Part shown: positions 22,154-30,358 of the stretch, piece by piece
Layout: each line of letters starts with the position of its first letter
Position numbering within the stretch: the stretch's first letter is position 1
Source of the DNA: Prevotella sp. UBA3776
GTDB lineage: Bacteria > Bacteroidota > Bacteroidia > Bacteroidales > Bacteroidaceae
Length of the DNA stretch: 64,000 bases
Assembly: GCA_002369515.1 (NCBI GenBank)
Contig: DFFM01000041.1
Coordinates: 1-64,000 of the forward strand
Direction: 5' to 3'
Notes under the pieces: model-generated
What the model was told of the DNA's origin: nothing
The model's database searches: none
What the model saw: only the letters and a program-made list of their open reading frames with translations
Translations under genes and position numbers: made by a program

Positions 22154-24319
22154 TCACCTGAGCTTCAGCATGCAGGTTTCACCTTTCTTTATATAGTGTC
22201 CCGGCGGAAGGCTCTGCTCGGTCACCTTGCCGCGGCCCTCGATGCGTACCTTCACGCCGCGGCTTTCGAGCATGAACACGGCATCGCGGGCACCCATGCC
22301 CCGCACGTCGGGCACGTGGCTGTTGCCGTAGTGCTTCACGCGCTCCAGCTGCACACTGTTGTTGCTGCCCACGCCCTTTCCCCAAATGGGGGCACCCTCG
22401 GCAAACTTGCCGTTCCAGCCGTCGTCGGTGCGGATGTTGAGGTGCGAGAGCACGTAGTCGGCAGCCAGGATGTTTCCGTTCTTGATGCTTGGCACCATGA
22501 CCGACGAGGAGTCCTTGGCATCCACCACGCTGAGCTTGAGGTTCTGCGCCATGATGCCTTCGGCAATGTGGTGGAACACCAAGCCGCTCATTCCGCCACC
22601 CGAAGCGGGCAACCCCGACTTCTGTATGCACACTATGCAGCTGTAGCGCGGATTGTCGGCGGGGAAGAATCCTGCGAAACTCAGCAGGTAGTTCACCGTG
22701 CCCGTGCGGTAGCCGCCACCCTTGGCAATCTGGGCCGTTCCGGTCTTGCCGGCCACCTTGAACGAGGGCGACCCTGCCTTTCGTCCGAGCCCTTGGCTCA
22801 CCACATGTTCCAGGATGGTTTGCATCTTCTTCACCGTTTCGGGCTTGGCGATGTGCTCCCTGATGACGCGAACGGGAAATTCGCGCACAATCTGTCCGTC
22901 CTTCGACACGTGTTTGATGAACCGCGGAGCCACCATCTTGCCGTTGTTGGCGATGGCGTTGTAGAATGTGAGCGTTGAAATGGGCGGAATCTGCGTTTCG
23001 TAGCCAATGCTCATCCAGGGCAGCGCCGTCTTGCTCCAGTTGGCCCAGTGCTTGCCCGTCTTGTCCATTCGCGGACGGCGAATCTTGGCTGCGCTCGAAC
23101 CCTTGAGCGGAATGTGCAGGTCTTCGGCGATGCCCAGGTCGTAGATGCGGTCAACGAACCGCTCGGGATGGGCACCGTAGTATTCGTCGATGATGCGGCT
23201 CACCACAATGTTCGAGCTCACCTCCAGTCCTCGTGCCAGCGAAATCTTGCCGTAGCCGCCGCGCCGCCAGTTGTGGTCCTTCATGTCGCGGCCGTGCATG
23301 TGATAGACACCGCCTCCGGTATCGACCATCTTCGACGAGTCGCACATGCCGTCGTCGAGCGCCACCATCATCGAGGCGGTCTTGAACACCGAACCCGGTT
23401 CCAGAAGGTCGCTCACGGCATGGTTCTTCAGCTCGCGATATTCCACCTTTCCCTCAATCATGCACTTTTCCATGTTGACGATGGCCTTGATGTCGCCCGT
23501 GGCCACCTCCATGACGATGGCCACACCCACATTGCCGTTGATTTTGCGCAGTTCGTCGATGACGGCCCGCTCGGCCAGGTCCTGGATGCCCACGTCGATG
23601 GTGGTGACAATGTCGGCACCATCGGTGGGCGGCGTGTCCATGATGTCGAGATACTTGTTGAGCACCTTGTTGCGGTGAATCAGTCCGTTGGTGCCGCGCA
23701 GGATGGTGTCGTAGGCCAGCTCCAGTCCGAAGCGGGCGGTGTCCTTCGCGCCGTACATGTCGCCCACGGTGCGCGAGGCCAGTGTGCCGAAAGGCCGCTT
23801 GCGGGCGTTGAACTCCTCGGCGTGGAATCCACCCTTGTATGAGATGAGGTTGAACACGGGCAGCCGTTTCACCTCGCTGTAGGTGCTGTAGTCAACGCGC
23901 CGCGGCCAAATGGCCATGTTGCGCGCCATCTTGGTATGGCCCGCCTCGAGGGCGGCCCTGAACTCTGCGGCCGACTTCTGTGGGAATATCTGGCTGAGCC
24001 CGTTGCAGATGCTGTCGAGCTTGTCGTACCACAGCGAGTCGTTGCCGGCGTCGTGCAGGGCCTTGAAGTCCATGTACATCTTGAATTCGGGCAGCGAGCT
24101 GGCCATCAGCCGTCCGTCGCAGCTCAGGATGTTGCCGCGCACGGGCTTCACCACCACGCTGTCTTTCTTCAGTCGCGAGGCCACCTGCATCCAGTAGTCG
24201 CGCTTGACGGTGCTGATGAAGAGCGCACGGGCTATGATGATGATGCCCAAGAGCAACATCACGTAGGCTATCATCTTGTAGCGCGGTACGATTTTTTTTC
24301 TGTCAAACAAACTACTCAT
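22154..24319 (-). CDS. ftsI: Septal transpeptidase FtsI (PBP3) with PASTA domain
   Basis: This 721-residue class B penicillin-binding protein has an N-terminal membrane anchor (YKMIAYVMLLLGIIIIARAL, about 14-33) and a PBP dimerisation domain. The transpeptidase domain carries the catalytic S-x-x-K in EPGSVFKTASMMV near 305-317, the SxN motif in LEVSSNIVVSRI near 360 and KTG in VAGKTGTAQIAKGG near 510. A C-terminal PASTA domain (VPDVRGMGARDAVFMLESRG) is present, as in other Bacteroidetes and unlike E. coli FtsI. Its ATG overlaps the ftsL stop (TGATG), pointing to translational coupling. Confidence 0.96.
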   Translation of the reverse strand: MSSLFDRKKIVPRYKMIAYVMLLLGIIIIARALFISTVKRDYWMQVASRLKKDSVVVKPVRGNILSCDGRLMASSLPEFKMYMDFKALHDAGNDSLWYDKLDSICNGLSQIFPQKSAAEFRAALEAGHTKMARNMAIWPRRVDYSTYSEVKRLPVFNLISYKGGFHAEEFNARKRPFGTLASRTVGDMYGAKDTARFGLELAYDTILRGTNGLIHRNKVLNKYLDIMDTPPTDGADIVTTIDVGIQDLAERAVIDELRKINGNVGVAIVMEVATGDIKAIVNMEKCMIEGKVEYRELKNHAVSDLLEPGSVFKTASMMVALDDGMCDSSKMVDTGGGVYHMHGRDMKDHNWRRGGYGKISLARGLEVSSNIVVSRIIDEYYGAHPERFVDRIYDLGIAEDLHIPLKGSSAAKIRRPRMDKTGKHWANWSKTALPWMSIGYETQIPPISTLTFYNAIANNGKMVAPRFIKHVSKDGQIVREFPVRVIREHIAKPETVKKMQTILEHVVSQGLGRKAGSPSFKVAGKTGTAQIAKGGGYRTGTVNYLLSFAGFFPADNPRYSCIVCIQKSGLPASGGGMSGLVFHHIAEGIMAQNLKLSVVDAKDSSSVMVPSIKNGNILAADYVLSHLNIRTDDGWNGKFAEGAPIWGKGVGSNNSVQLERVKHYGNSHVPDVRGMGARDAVFMLESRGVKVRIEGRGKVTEQSLPPGHYIKKGETCMLKLR

Positions 24320-24981
24320 CAGTTCTGTGGTACATAAATAATATATGGTGGCTGGTCGGCTATGTGGAGCAGACTGTCATGGTTTTGCTTCAGCATGTCG
24401 AGCACGTGGCTCTCGCGGCATTTCTCGGTGAGCATGCTGCTGCTCGAGAGCGCCTTGTACTTGGCGTCCTGCAATTGGCTGTTGAGCCGGTCAATCTCCA
24501 GCAGGTTGCGCTGGCAGCTGTAGCGGTTGGAGATATAGACGATGGTGAAGGCCACGATGATGAGAATCATGCCAATCTGTCGGCGTATCATCGATGCCGT
24601 GAGGAAGTCGCCTCCAAGAATCTTTCTCAGCGTGATGTTCGACGTGAGCGTGGGTTCGTCTTCGCGTGCCTGTTCGTGGATGGCCTCCTTGAGCGCTTCG
24701 CCGAAGTTCTCCTCCTTCTTGCGCTTGCGGCTTTTCTCCGTTTTCTGTTCCTCGGTCTGCTCCTCGGCGGTGTCGCCGTCGTCGCCGGCCGTTGTCGTCT
24801 GGTCGGCCTGCGGGGCTGTGGGCTCTTCGCCCTTGGTGGCTGACGACGAGACGGCCTTGCGCCCTTTCACCTGCGTGTCGGGGGGCACAAGGGTTCCGTC
24901 TTCGTCGGCAATGTCGTTGTCGGCAGGTGGTGTCTCCACCGGCTCCAAGTCTTTATATGTGTCTTTTGTTTCGTCGCTCAT
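24319..24981 (-). CDS. ftsL: FtsL-like division protein
   Basis: The 220-residue bitopic protein has a long acidic, low-complexity cytoplasmic region (residues 1-130, with EEQTEEQKTEKSRKRKKEE), one membrane segment (QIGMILIIVAFTIVYISNRY, about 136-155) and a short periplasmic coiled coil (LEIDRLNSQLQDAKYKALSS). Topology, size of the periplasmic part and place between rsmH and ftsI identify FtsL; the extended cytoplasmic tail is unusual outside Bacteroidetes. The start at 24981 (MSDETKDTYKDL) is preferred over 25005. Confidence 0.88.
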   Translation of the reverse strand: MSDETKDTYKDLEPVETPPADNDIADEDGTLVPPDTQVKGRKAVSSSATKGEEPTAPQADQTTTAGDDGDTAEEQTEEQKTEKSRKRKKEENFGEALKEAIHEQAREDEPTLTSNITLRKILGGDFLTASMIRRQIGMILIIVAFTIVYISNRYSCQRNLLEIDRLNSQLQDAKYKALSSSSMLTEKCRESHVLDMLKQNHDSLLHIADQPPYIIYVPQN

Positions 24982-25033
24982 ATTTTTCTGATGCAAGAAG
25001 CGCAATCAAGCGCCTCGTTCCTCGTTTCTTGTC

Positions 25034-25975
25034 CTAAACTCTCTCCGCCACCCTCAGTTTGGCGCTGCGGCTGCGCGGGTTGCGGGCCTGCTCGTCGGGG
25101 CTTGGCGTAATCACCTTGTTGCTTACCAGCGTGAAGGGCGACTCCACTCGGCCGAAGAAGTCCTGCCGCTGTTTGCCCTCAATGTTGCCCGCCTTCATGA
25201 TGTTCTTCACCATGCGGTCCTCCAGCGAGTGGTACGTAATCACCACCAGCCGCCCGCCGGGGCGGAGCAGTTCGGTGGCGGACTGCAGCATTTCGCGCAG
25301 GGCGTCCATTTCGTGGTTTACCTCGATGCGCAGGGCCTGAAACAGCCGTGCCATGTCTTTCTTCTGGCGGCTCTCCAGCAGTTCGGCCTCTGTCTCGGCC
25401 ATCCCCTTGCGGCCAGTCACCGCGCTGATGAGGTCCTGCGTGGTCTCTATGGGATGGCTGGCGCGCGCCTTCACCAGTTGGGCGGCCAGTCGGCGCGCCT
25501 GTTTCAGCTCGCCGTAGAGATAGAGCACGTCGGCCAGTTGCTGCTCGTCGTAGGTGTTCACCACGTCGGCGGCCGTCAGTGTGGCGTTGCGGTTCATGCG
25601 CATGTCCAACTTGGCGTTGAAGCGGAACGAGAATCCGCGCCCTCCGTCGTCGAAGTGGTGGCTCGATACGCCCAGATCGCCCATCAGCCCGTCTATTTGG
25701 TCCACACCGTAGTAGCGCATCCAATTCTTCAGATAGCGGAAGTTGCTGCGGACAAAGGTGAACCGCTCGTCGTTGAGGACGCGCCCGAGCACGTCTTCGT
25801 CCTGGTCGAAACCGTAGAGATGGCCCTTGGCGTCGAGCCGGTTGAGAATCTCGCGGCTATGACCACCACCGCCGAAGGTGACGTCCACGTAGATGCCTCC
25901 GGGCTTGATGGAAAGCCCGTCAACGCTCTCGCTCAGGAGAACTGGCACGTGGTAGTTTTCTGCGGTGATAGTCAT
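25034..25975 (-). CDS. rsmH: 16S rRNA (cytosine-1402-N4) methyltransferase
   Basis: This 313-residue SAM-dependent methylase modifies C1402 in the ribosomal P site. The SAM loop YVDVTFGGGGHSREILNRL is near 27-45, with MGDLGVSSHHFDDGGRGFSFR near 95-115 and VVITYHSLEDRMVKN near 250-264. The start at 25975 (MTITAENYHVPVLLSE) is chosen over 26044, because the latter would overlap mraZ and adds unconserved residues. It lies 52 bp after mraZ, the usual order. Confidence 0.95.
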   Translation of the reverse strand: MTITAENYHVPVLLSESVDGLSIKPGGIYVDVTFGGGGHSREILNRLDAKGHLYGFDQDEDVLGRVLNDERFTFVRSNFRYLKNWMRYYGVDQIDGLMGDLGVSSHHFDDGGRGFSFRFNAKLDMRMNRNATLTAADVVNTYDEQQLADVLYLYGELKQARRLAAQLVKARASHPIETTQDLISAVTGRKGMAETEAELLESRQKKDMARLFQALRIEVNHEMDALREMLQSATELLRPGGRLVVITYHSLEDRMVKNIMKAGNIEGKQRQDFFGRVESPFTLVSNKVITPSPDEQARNPRSRSAKLRVAERV

Positions 25976-26027
25976 ACGCAAGTCTATGAAGAAGTTCTTA
26001 TTGTCGTTTCTCGTTGCTGTCCGTAAG

Positions 26028-26480
26028 TCAGAATTCTGCACCACCCATAATGCTTTCCATGGCCTTGCTGAATTCGTCGGCTTCCATGAACGGCTGGTTG
26101 CCCTCGTCGTTGCTCCAAATCTCTATGGTGTCGTCAACACCCACAAACTTCAGGCTTTGCTCGATGTGTGCCATCTTCAGGTAACGTTTCGGTATGAGGA
26201 AGCGTCCGTTGCCGTCGAGCTCTATCTGCTCGGCGTCGGCCACGAACTGGCGGAATATCTGCTGGTGGGCCTTGTTCCAGCGGTTCAGCGACTGCCGCAA
26301 CACGTCCATCTGCTCGTTCCATACGTCCTCAGGATAGAGCACAAGACAGTCCTGGTGGATGTCTTTCCTGAGCACCAGCTGTTCGCACTTGGCGCCTTGC
26401 AGCACCTTGCGGAATGTGGCCGGCAGGAAAGCCCTTCCCTTGGCGTCAATCTTGGCTTCTATGTTTCCTAAAAATCGCAT
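26028..26480 (-). CDS. mraZ: MraZ, dcw-cluster transcriptional regulator
   Basis: The 150-residue protein has two SpoVT/AbrB-like half-domains: residues 1-60 with NIEAKIDAKGRAFLPATFR and 75-135 with IELDGNGRFLIPKRYLK. MraZ is known to bind repeats ahead of its own promoter in other bacteria and to regulate the dcw cluster. It is first in the cluster, behind a -7 box at 26510-26517; I could not identify clear MraZ boxes in the short upstream region. Confidence 0.95.
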   Translation of the reverse strand: MRFLGNIEAKIDAKGRAFLPATFRKVLQGAKCEQLVLRKDIHQDCLVLYPEDVWNEQMDVLRQSLNRWNKAHQQIFRQFVADAEQIELDGNGRFLIPKRYLKMAHIEQSLKFVGVDDTIEIWSNDEGNQPFMEADEFSKAMESIMGGAEF

Positions 26481-26509
26481 ACGTACATCTTATATTTGAA
26501 ATTCGGGTT

Positions 26510-26517
26510 CAAAGTTA
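26510..26517 (-). promoter_or_regulatory. -7 box (TAACTTTG) of mraZ / dcw cluster
   Basis: TAACTTTG on the minus strand fits TAnnTTTG and is 29 nt before the mraZ ATG. It is the only clear promoter for the 17-kb cluster. Confidence 0.7.
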
Positions 26518-26680
26518 CATATTTTTCCCCACAATCCTCCACTTTTTCCCACTTTTTTTCCTAAAACATGCTTTTTTCTTGATTTACCACTGTTTTGGCT
26601 CTCGTTTTCATGTCGGCCAACTTCGGTGTCCCGTTCTTGTTTCATGACGTTAACCTTCGTTAACCCGTGAGTTTTTTGTG

Positions 26681-26770
26681 GTTTTCTTGGAGTTACGAAA
26701 ATAACGCTTAACTTTGCGCTCAGATTCTCTAGAGAATTCAATCCTGTTGCCGTGCGTTATTTTCGTCGTC
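26681..26770. repeat. TCTAGA-core intergenic repeat, copy C
   Basis: The palindrome TTCTCTAGAGAA (26725-26736) is preceded by a 21-bp unit ending GGAGTTACGAAAA (26681-26701) and followed by TTCAATCCTGTTGCCGTGCG. A plus-strand TAACTTTG box (26709-26716) lies inside it, so the repeat overlaps the likely promoter of the HU-like gene. Together with the mraZ promoter it accounts for most of the gap 26481-26853. Confidence 0.65.
26709..26716 (+). promoter_or_regulatory. -7 box (TAACTTTG) of the HU-like gene
   Basis: TAACTTTG matches TAnnTTTG, 137 nt before the ATG at 26854, and lies within a TCTAGA-core repeat. Confidence 0.45.
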
Positions 26771-26853
26771 TCGAACTTGCGGAATTTCGCTTGCGGCGCG
26801 GCCTGAGAAAAATCAACAGAAATGGTAATATAACTCACTTTCCGACACCCGAC

Positions 26854-27429
26854 ATGAAATTCAAAATTACCCGTGAAAACCGTCCAACACTGAAAAACTA
26901 CGGCCGCTACAAGGCCGTGGTCGTTCACGAAAACACCATCGAGACAAGCCAGATTGTCCGTGAGGTGAGCCGCAGCATAGGCGCCTCGCGCGGTTCGGTC
27001 ATCGCCGTGCTCATTGCCCTGTCCGAGAGTGTGGGCGACCATCTGCGCCGAGGCGACCGTGTGCGTCTCGACGACTGGGGGCTGCTCAAACTCGAGATAG
27101 AATGCGAAAAGGTGGATAGTCCCGATGAATTCGACGAAAACCGCCACATCCGCGCCACGCGCCTCCATTTTCTGCCCGAGAGCCGCCACGGCCGTCAGAT
27201 GCTTTACGACGGGCTGCAGTTTTCGCGCGACGAACCACCGTCGCCTTCCTCCTCTCCGAAGGATGCCGCAGGGGACGTACAGCTGGGTGTGGCAACGTCC
27301 GCACCCGTGGGGGCAAACCTGCGAAAAAAGTCCATTCCATCGCAAAATACCGTCTTTCAATCGTCTTGTGTAAAACCACCCAATAACCCAACATTTTGCC
27401 AACATGAACATTACAATCGAAATACCTGA
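26854..27429 (+). CDS. HU-like DNA-binding domain protein
   Basis: The 191-residue protein carries an HU/IHF-like domain of the Bacteroidetes HU-HIG type in residues 1-120: MKFKITRENRPTLKNYGRYK, then IETSQIVREVSRSIGASRG, VIAVLIALSESVGDHLRRGD and VRLDDWGLLKLEIE. The C-terminal 70 residues are low-complexity and unconserved (DEPPSPSSSPKDAAG). It probably binds DNA as a nucleoid-type protein. The start at 26854 begins the conserved domain; a longer frame from 26752 would be encoded by the upstream repeat. Its last 26 bp overlap the start of the Imm32-like gene. Confidence 0.75.
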   Translation: MKFKITRENRPTLKNYGRYKAVVVHENTIETSQIVREVSRSIGASRGSVIAVLIALSESVGDHLRRGDRVRLDDWGLLKLEIECEKVDSPDEFDENRHIRATRLHFLPESRHGRQMLYDGLQFSRDEPPSPSSSPKDAAGDVQLGVATSAPVGANLRKKSIPSQNTVFQSSCVKPPNNPTFCQHEHYNRNT

Positions 27430-27658
27430 ATACAGTGCGGATGGGCTCAGGCTCAACTGGACGGAGGGCTTCATGCTCAAAGTGGAATCATCGGAAACGG
27501 CGGTTGTTGTCTCAGCCAACAAAGCGGGACTCCTTTCGCTGGCCAACCACTTGCTGAATCTCGCGCAAGATGCGGTGCCCGGCGGCTCGCATCTGCACTT
27601 CGATGAATGCAATTCTTTGGAGGAAGGCTCTACAGAGTTGATCGTCCAGAAGGTGTGA
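27404..27658 (+). CDS. Imm32-like small protein
   Basis: The 84-residue protein contains SANKAGLLSLANHLLNLAQD followed by PGGSHLHFDECNSLEEGSTELIVQK. This pattern (aNkeGLlsLA..LL.LA, HlHfDe, LeeGSxELiI) matches what I know of the Imm32 family, predicted immunity proteins of polymorphic toxin systems. No toxin gene is seen nearby, so an immunity role here is doubtful. It overlaps the HU-like gene by 26 bp and is probably cotranscribed with it. Confidence 0.6.
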   Translation: MNITIEIPEYSADGLRLNWTEGFMLKVESSETAVVVSANKAGLLSLANHLLNLAQDAVPGGSHLHFDECNSLEEGSTELIVQKV

Positions 27659-27716
27659 CCGTCTTTTTTCGTATTTTTTTTATCATTTCAGCGTGTGCTG
27701 TTCAAGTTATTTTTTG

Positions 27717-27724
27717 TATCTTTG
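27717..27724 (+). promoter_or_regulatory. -7 box (TATCTTTG) and structured leader of the aldo/keto reductase
   Basis: TATCTTTG lies 146 nt before the ATG at 27871. The leader can form GGGCA/TGCCC and CCCAC/GTGGG hairpins (about 27783-27809) inside a longer TGCTGG/CCAGCA pairing (about 27758 with 27828). No known riboswitch class is recognised. Confidence 0.5.
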
Positions 27725-27870
27725 CCCACATAAGTGCCGATGGAGAACGGATGCATTGCTGGAGGGCTCGCTCTCGTTTGTTGGGCAGCCTGCCCACCGG
27801 TGTGGGCTTGCGATGACAGCCATTCGGCCAGCAGCGACTAGACACAAAAACAACCAATGGAAAACAACCA

Positions 27871-29238
27871 ATGGAAAACAACAAGAACAACCACAACGAC
27901 ATGAGTCGCAGAGAGTTTCTGCGGCGTTTGGGACTGGGCGCCGGAAGCGCCATGGCACTGATGGCGCTCGAGCCGTTCAGCATGATGGCCAAAGAACCCG
28001 AGAAGCCGGCGGCTGCCGCCAACCGGATGACCTACCGAGTGCAGCATGGCACGGGCGAGCAAATCTCGCTGTTGGGCTTTGGCATGATGCGACTGCCCGA
28101 CAACCAAGACGAGGTCAACCGGCTGGTCGATTATGCCATCGAGCACGGGGTGAACTATTTCGACACCGCCCCCATGTATATGGGAGGCCGTTCGGAAGTG
28201 CTCACCGGCAACGCCCTGTCACGCCATCCGCGCGACAAATACTATGTGGCCACGAAAATGTCCAACCAAGGGCGACAATTGTGGTCGTTCGACGAGTCGC
28301 AGAAAATGTACTACCAGTCGTTTCAGCGGCTCAAGACCGACCACATCGACTACTATCTGCTGCACAGCATCGGTGGTGGCGGGCTCGACGCGCTGAACGG
28401 GCGTTTCTTCGACAATGGTCTGCTGGACTTTCTCATGAAGGAGCGCGAGGCGGGGCGCATCCGCCACCTGGGCTTCTCTTATCATGGCGACGTGAGCGTG
28501 TTCGACTGGTTGCTCGACCACAACGACGACTATCATTGGGACTTCGTGCAAATTCAGATGAATTTCCTCGACTGGCGCCATGCGTCGCGCGGAGGAAGTT
28601 GGAAGAAAGACGCCGATGCCGAATACCTCTACAACAAATTGAAGAAACTCGACATCCAGTGTGTCGTGATGGAACCGCTGCGAGGCGGAGCGCTGGGCAA
28701 GCTGCGCAACGAACAGACCGAGCAGATGCAGGCCATGCGCCCCAACGACAGCGCCGCCAGATGGGCTTTCAGATGGGTGGGCTCGCACAGCAACATACTC
28801 ACAGCGCTGAGCGGAATGAACAAAATGGAGCACCTCGTTGACAACGTGGAGACCTTCTCGCCGCTCGACCCCTGCACCGAGAGCGAAAACGCACTGCTGG
28901 CCAGCTTGGCCGACGTCATGGCCGGATTCCCCACCATCCCCTGCACCACGTGCGGATACTGCATGCCCTGTCCTTACGGCGTGGACATCCCGGCCAACTT
29001 CGCCTACTACAACGAGGCCGTCAACGAACACGTGCTGCCATTGCCCGCCAAGGGAGCCGCCGACTACACGGCGCGGCAGCAGCAGTTTGCCGACGGACTG
29101 AGAACGGCCATCGCCGACGAGAAGAAGTGGGCCACCGCCAGCCAGGACTGCGAGGAATGCCTCTCGAAATGTCCCCACCAGATACGCATCCCCAACCAGA
29201 TGGCGCGCATCGTGGAAACGCTGAGGCATTTGCCGTGA
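27871..29238 (+). CDS. Tat-exported aldo/keto reductase with two Fe-S motifs
   Basis: This 455-residue protein begins with a twin-arginine signal (MSRREFLRRLGLGAGSAMAL, residues 11-30), so it is probably folded with cofactor before export. Residues about 55-345 form an aldo/keto reductase barrel (SLLGFGMMRLP, HGVNYFDTAPMYMGG, YYLLHSIGGGG, IRHLGFSYHG). The C-terminal part has two ferredoxin-like clusters: CTTCGYCMPCPYGVDIP near 370 and CEECLSKCPHQIRIP near 430, enough for 4Fe-4S binding. Similar proteins are common in Bacteroides and Prevotella as predicted oxidoreductases; the substrate is unknown. It is monocistronic, with its own promoter and a downstream hairpin. Confidence 0.9.
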   Translation: MENNKNNHNDMSRREFLRRLGLGAGSAMALMALEPFSMMAKEPEKPAAAANRMTYRVQHGTGEQISLLGFGMMRLPDNQDEVNRLVDYAIEHGVNYFDTAPMYMGGRSEVLTGNALSRHPRDKYYVATKMSNQGRQLWSFDESQKMYYQSFQRLKTDHIDYYLLHSIGGGGLDALNGRFFDNGLLDFLMKEREAGRIRHLGFSYHGDVSVFDWLLDHNDDYHWDFVQIQMNFLDWRHASRGGSWKKDADAEYLYNKLKKLDIQCVVMEPLRGGALGKLRNEQTEQMQAMRPNDSAARWAFRWVGSHSNILTALSGMNKMEHLVDNVETFSPLDPCTESENALLASLADVMAGFPTIPCTTCGYCMPCPYGVDIPANFAYYNEAVNEHVLPLPAKGAADYTARQQQFADGLRTAIADEKKWATASQDCEECLSKCPHQIRIPNQMARIVETLRHLP

Positions 29239-29338
29239 TTTCCCCCTGCGCCCGCTGACAAAAGCTGACGAGGCCATCCTTCATTCATTCCCAAAGCAGC
29301 CAGATAAGGAGCGAAGGAGGGCCCTCGTTAGTCATGGG

Positions 29339-29371
29339 AAAAGGCACTAAAGGAGGAAAAAATGCCTTTTT
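29339..29371 (+). terminator. Hairpin downstream of the aldo/keto reductase
   Basis: AAAAGGCA (29339-29346) pairs with TGCCTTTT (29363-29370) and is followed by further T residues, in the gap before the next promoter. Confidence 0.5.
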
Positions 29372-29417
29372 GGAACTTTTTTCTTGAAAATAGTGACGTT
29401 TTGTGAAAAAGAAATGG

Positions 29418-29425
29418 TATTTTTG
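29418..29425 (+). promoter_or_regulatory. -7 box (TATTTTTG) of the acyltransferase pair
   Basis: TATTTTTG matches TAnnTTTG and lies 49 nt before the ATG at 29475. The gap 29239-29474 holds only the hairpin and this promoter. Confidence 0.65.
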
Positions 29426-29474
29426 CAAATTATTAGCCAAAACATACCAAAAAGGATTTTTCAGAAACACCATC

Positions 29475-30290
29475 ATGGAAACAATCTCACAGAAAACGGT
29501 TGACGTTGACGAAGTGCTTGCCAGCAAAATAGGGAAAAAAGCACGTTATGTGCCTACAGGATGGTTAAAAAAGCTCGTTCACCAAAACGAGGTGAACAAG
29601 TTCCTGTGGGAGCACCGCGACGAGAAGGGAGTGCCCTGGCTCGAATCGTGCGTGAAGTACCTGGAGATGGACCTGAAGCTGGAAGGCGTGGAGAATCTGC
29701 CCGACAAGAACGACGGACGGCTCTACACCTTCGTGAGCAACCATCCGTTGGGAGGCATCGACGGCGTGGCCCTGGGGTCGGTCATCGGACGCCACTACGA
29801 CGGCAACTTCCGTTATTTGGTGAACGACATCCTTATGAATCTTCCCGGCTTGGCCCCCCTCTGCATACCCATCAACAAGACAGGCAAGCAGAGCCGCGAC
29901 TTTCCGGCCATGGTGCAGGCGGGGTTCACCAGCCAAAACCACATGCTCATGTTTCCGGCAGGTCTCTGCTCGCGCAAGCAGAACGGCCAAATCAGAGACC
30001 TTCCGTGGACCAAGACCTTCATCACCAAAAGCGTGCAGACCCACCGCGACGTGGTGCCCATCCACTTTGGCGGCCACAACTCGAAATTCTTCTATCGTCT
30101 GGCCAACTTCAGCGACCGGTTCCTGCCTTTCAACCTGGCCATGATGTTCCTGGTGGACGAGATGTACAAGAACGTGGGCAAGTCGTTTCGCGTGGCCTTC
30201 GGGAAACCCATCCCCTGGCAGACATTCGACAAGTCGAAATCTCCGTTGGAATGGGCAAATTTTGTAAAGGAACAAGTCTATAAACTGTAA
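29475..30290 (+). CDS. GlsA-like lysophospholipid/glycerolipid O-acyltransferase
   Basis: This 271-residue membrane-associated acyltransferase of the PlsC superfamily shows the NHPLGGIDGVALG block near 89-101 (the variant of the HxxxxD motif: His and Asp in H-P-L-G-G-I-D), the FPAGLCSRKQNGQIRDLPW block near 161-180 and DVVPIHFGGHNSKFFY near 197-212. Paired with the GNAT-type gene that follows, it matches the glsA/glsB arrangement described for Bacteroides glycine lipid synthesis, where GlsA adds the second, ester-linked acyl chain. The start at 29475 (METISQKT) is preferred over 29403, which overlaps the -7 box. Confidence 0.85.
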   Translation: METISQKTVDVDEVLASKIGKKARYVPTGWLKKLVHQNEVNKFLWEHRDEKGVPWLESCVKYLEMDLKLEGVENLPDKNDGRLYTFVSNHPLGGIDGVALGSVIGRHYDGNFRYLVNDILMNLPGLAPLCIPINKTGKQSRDFPAMVQAGFTSQNHMLMFPAGLCSRKQNGQIRDLPWTKTFITKSVQTHRDVVPIHFGGHNSKFFYRLANFSDRFLPFNLAMMFLVDEMYKNVGKSFRVAFGKPIPWQTFDKSKSPLEWANFVKEQVYKL

Positions 30291-30351
30291 ACAGTCAACC
30301 GTAAACCGTAAACTGTAAACTGTAAACTATAAACTGACAACCCTCAACACT
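30282..30351. repeat. Heptamer array (AAACTGT type)
   Basis: Ten contiguous 7-bp units (AAACTGT, AAACAGT, CAACCGT, AAACCGT, AAACTGT, AAACTGT, AAACTAT, AAACTGA, CAACCCT, CAACACT) run from the last codons of the glsA-like gene to the glsB-like start. The glsA-like stop codon is part of the array. Confidence 0.85.
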
Positions 30352-30358
30352 ATAAACA

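Noticed and set aside
26752..26853. Longer start for the HU-like gene
   Set aside because: The extra residues are encoded by the TCTAGA-core repeat; the conserved domain begins at 26854.
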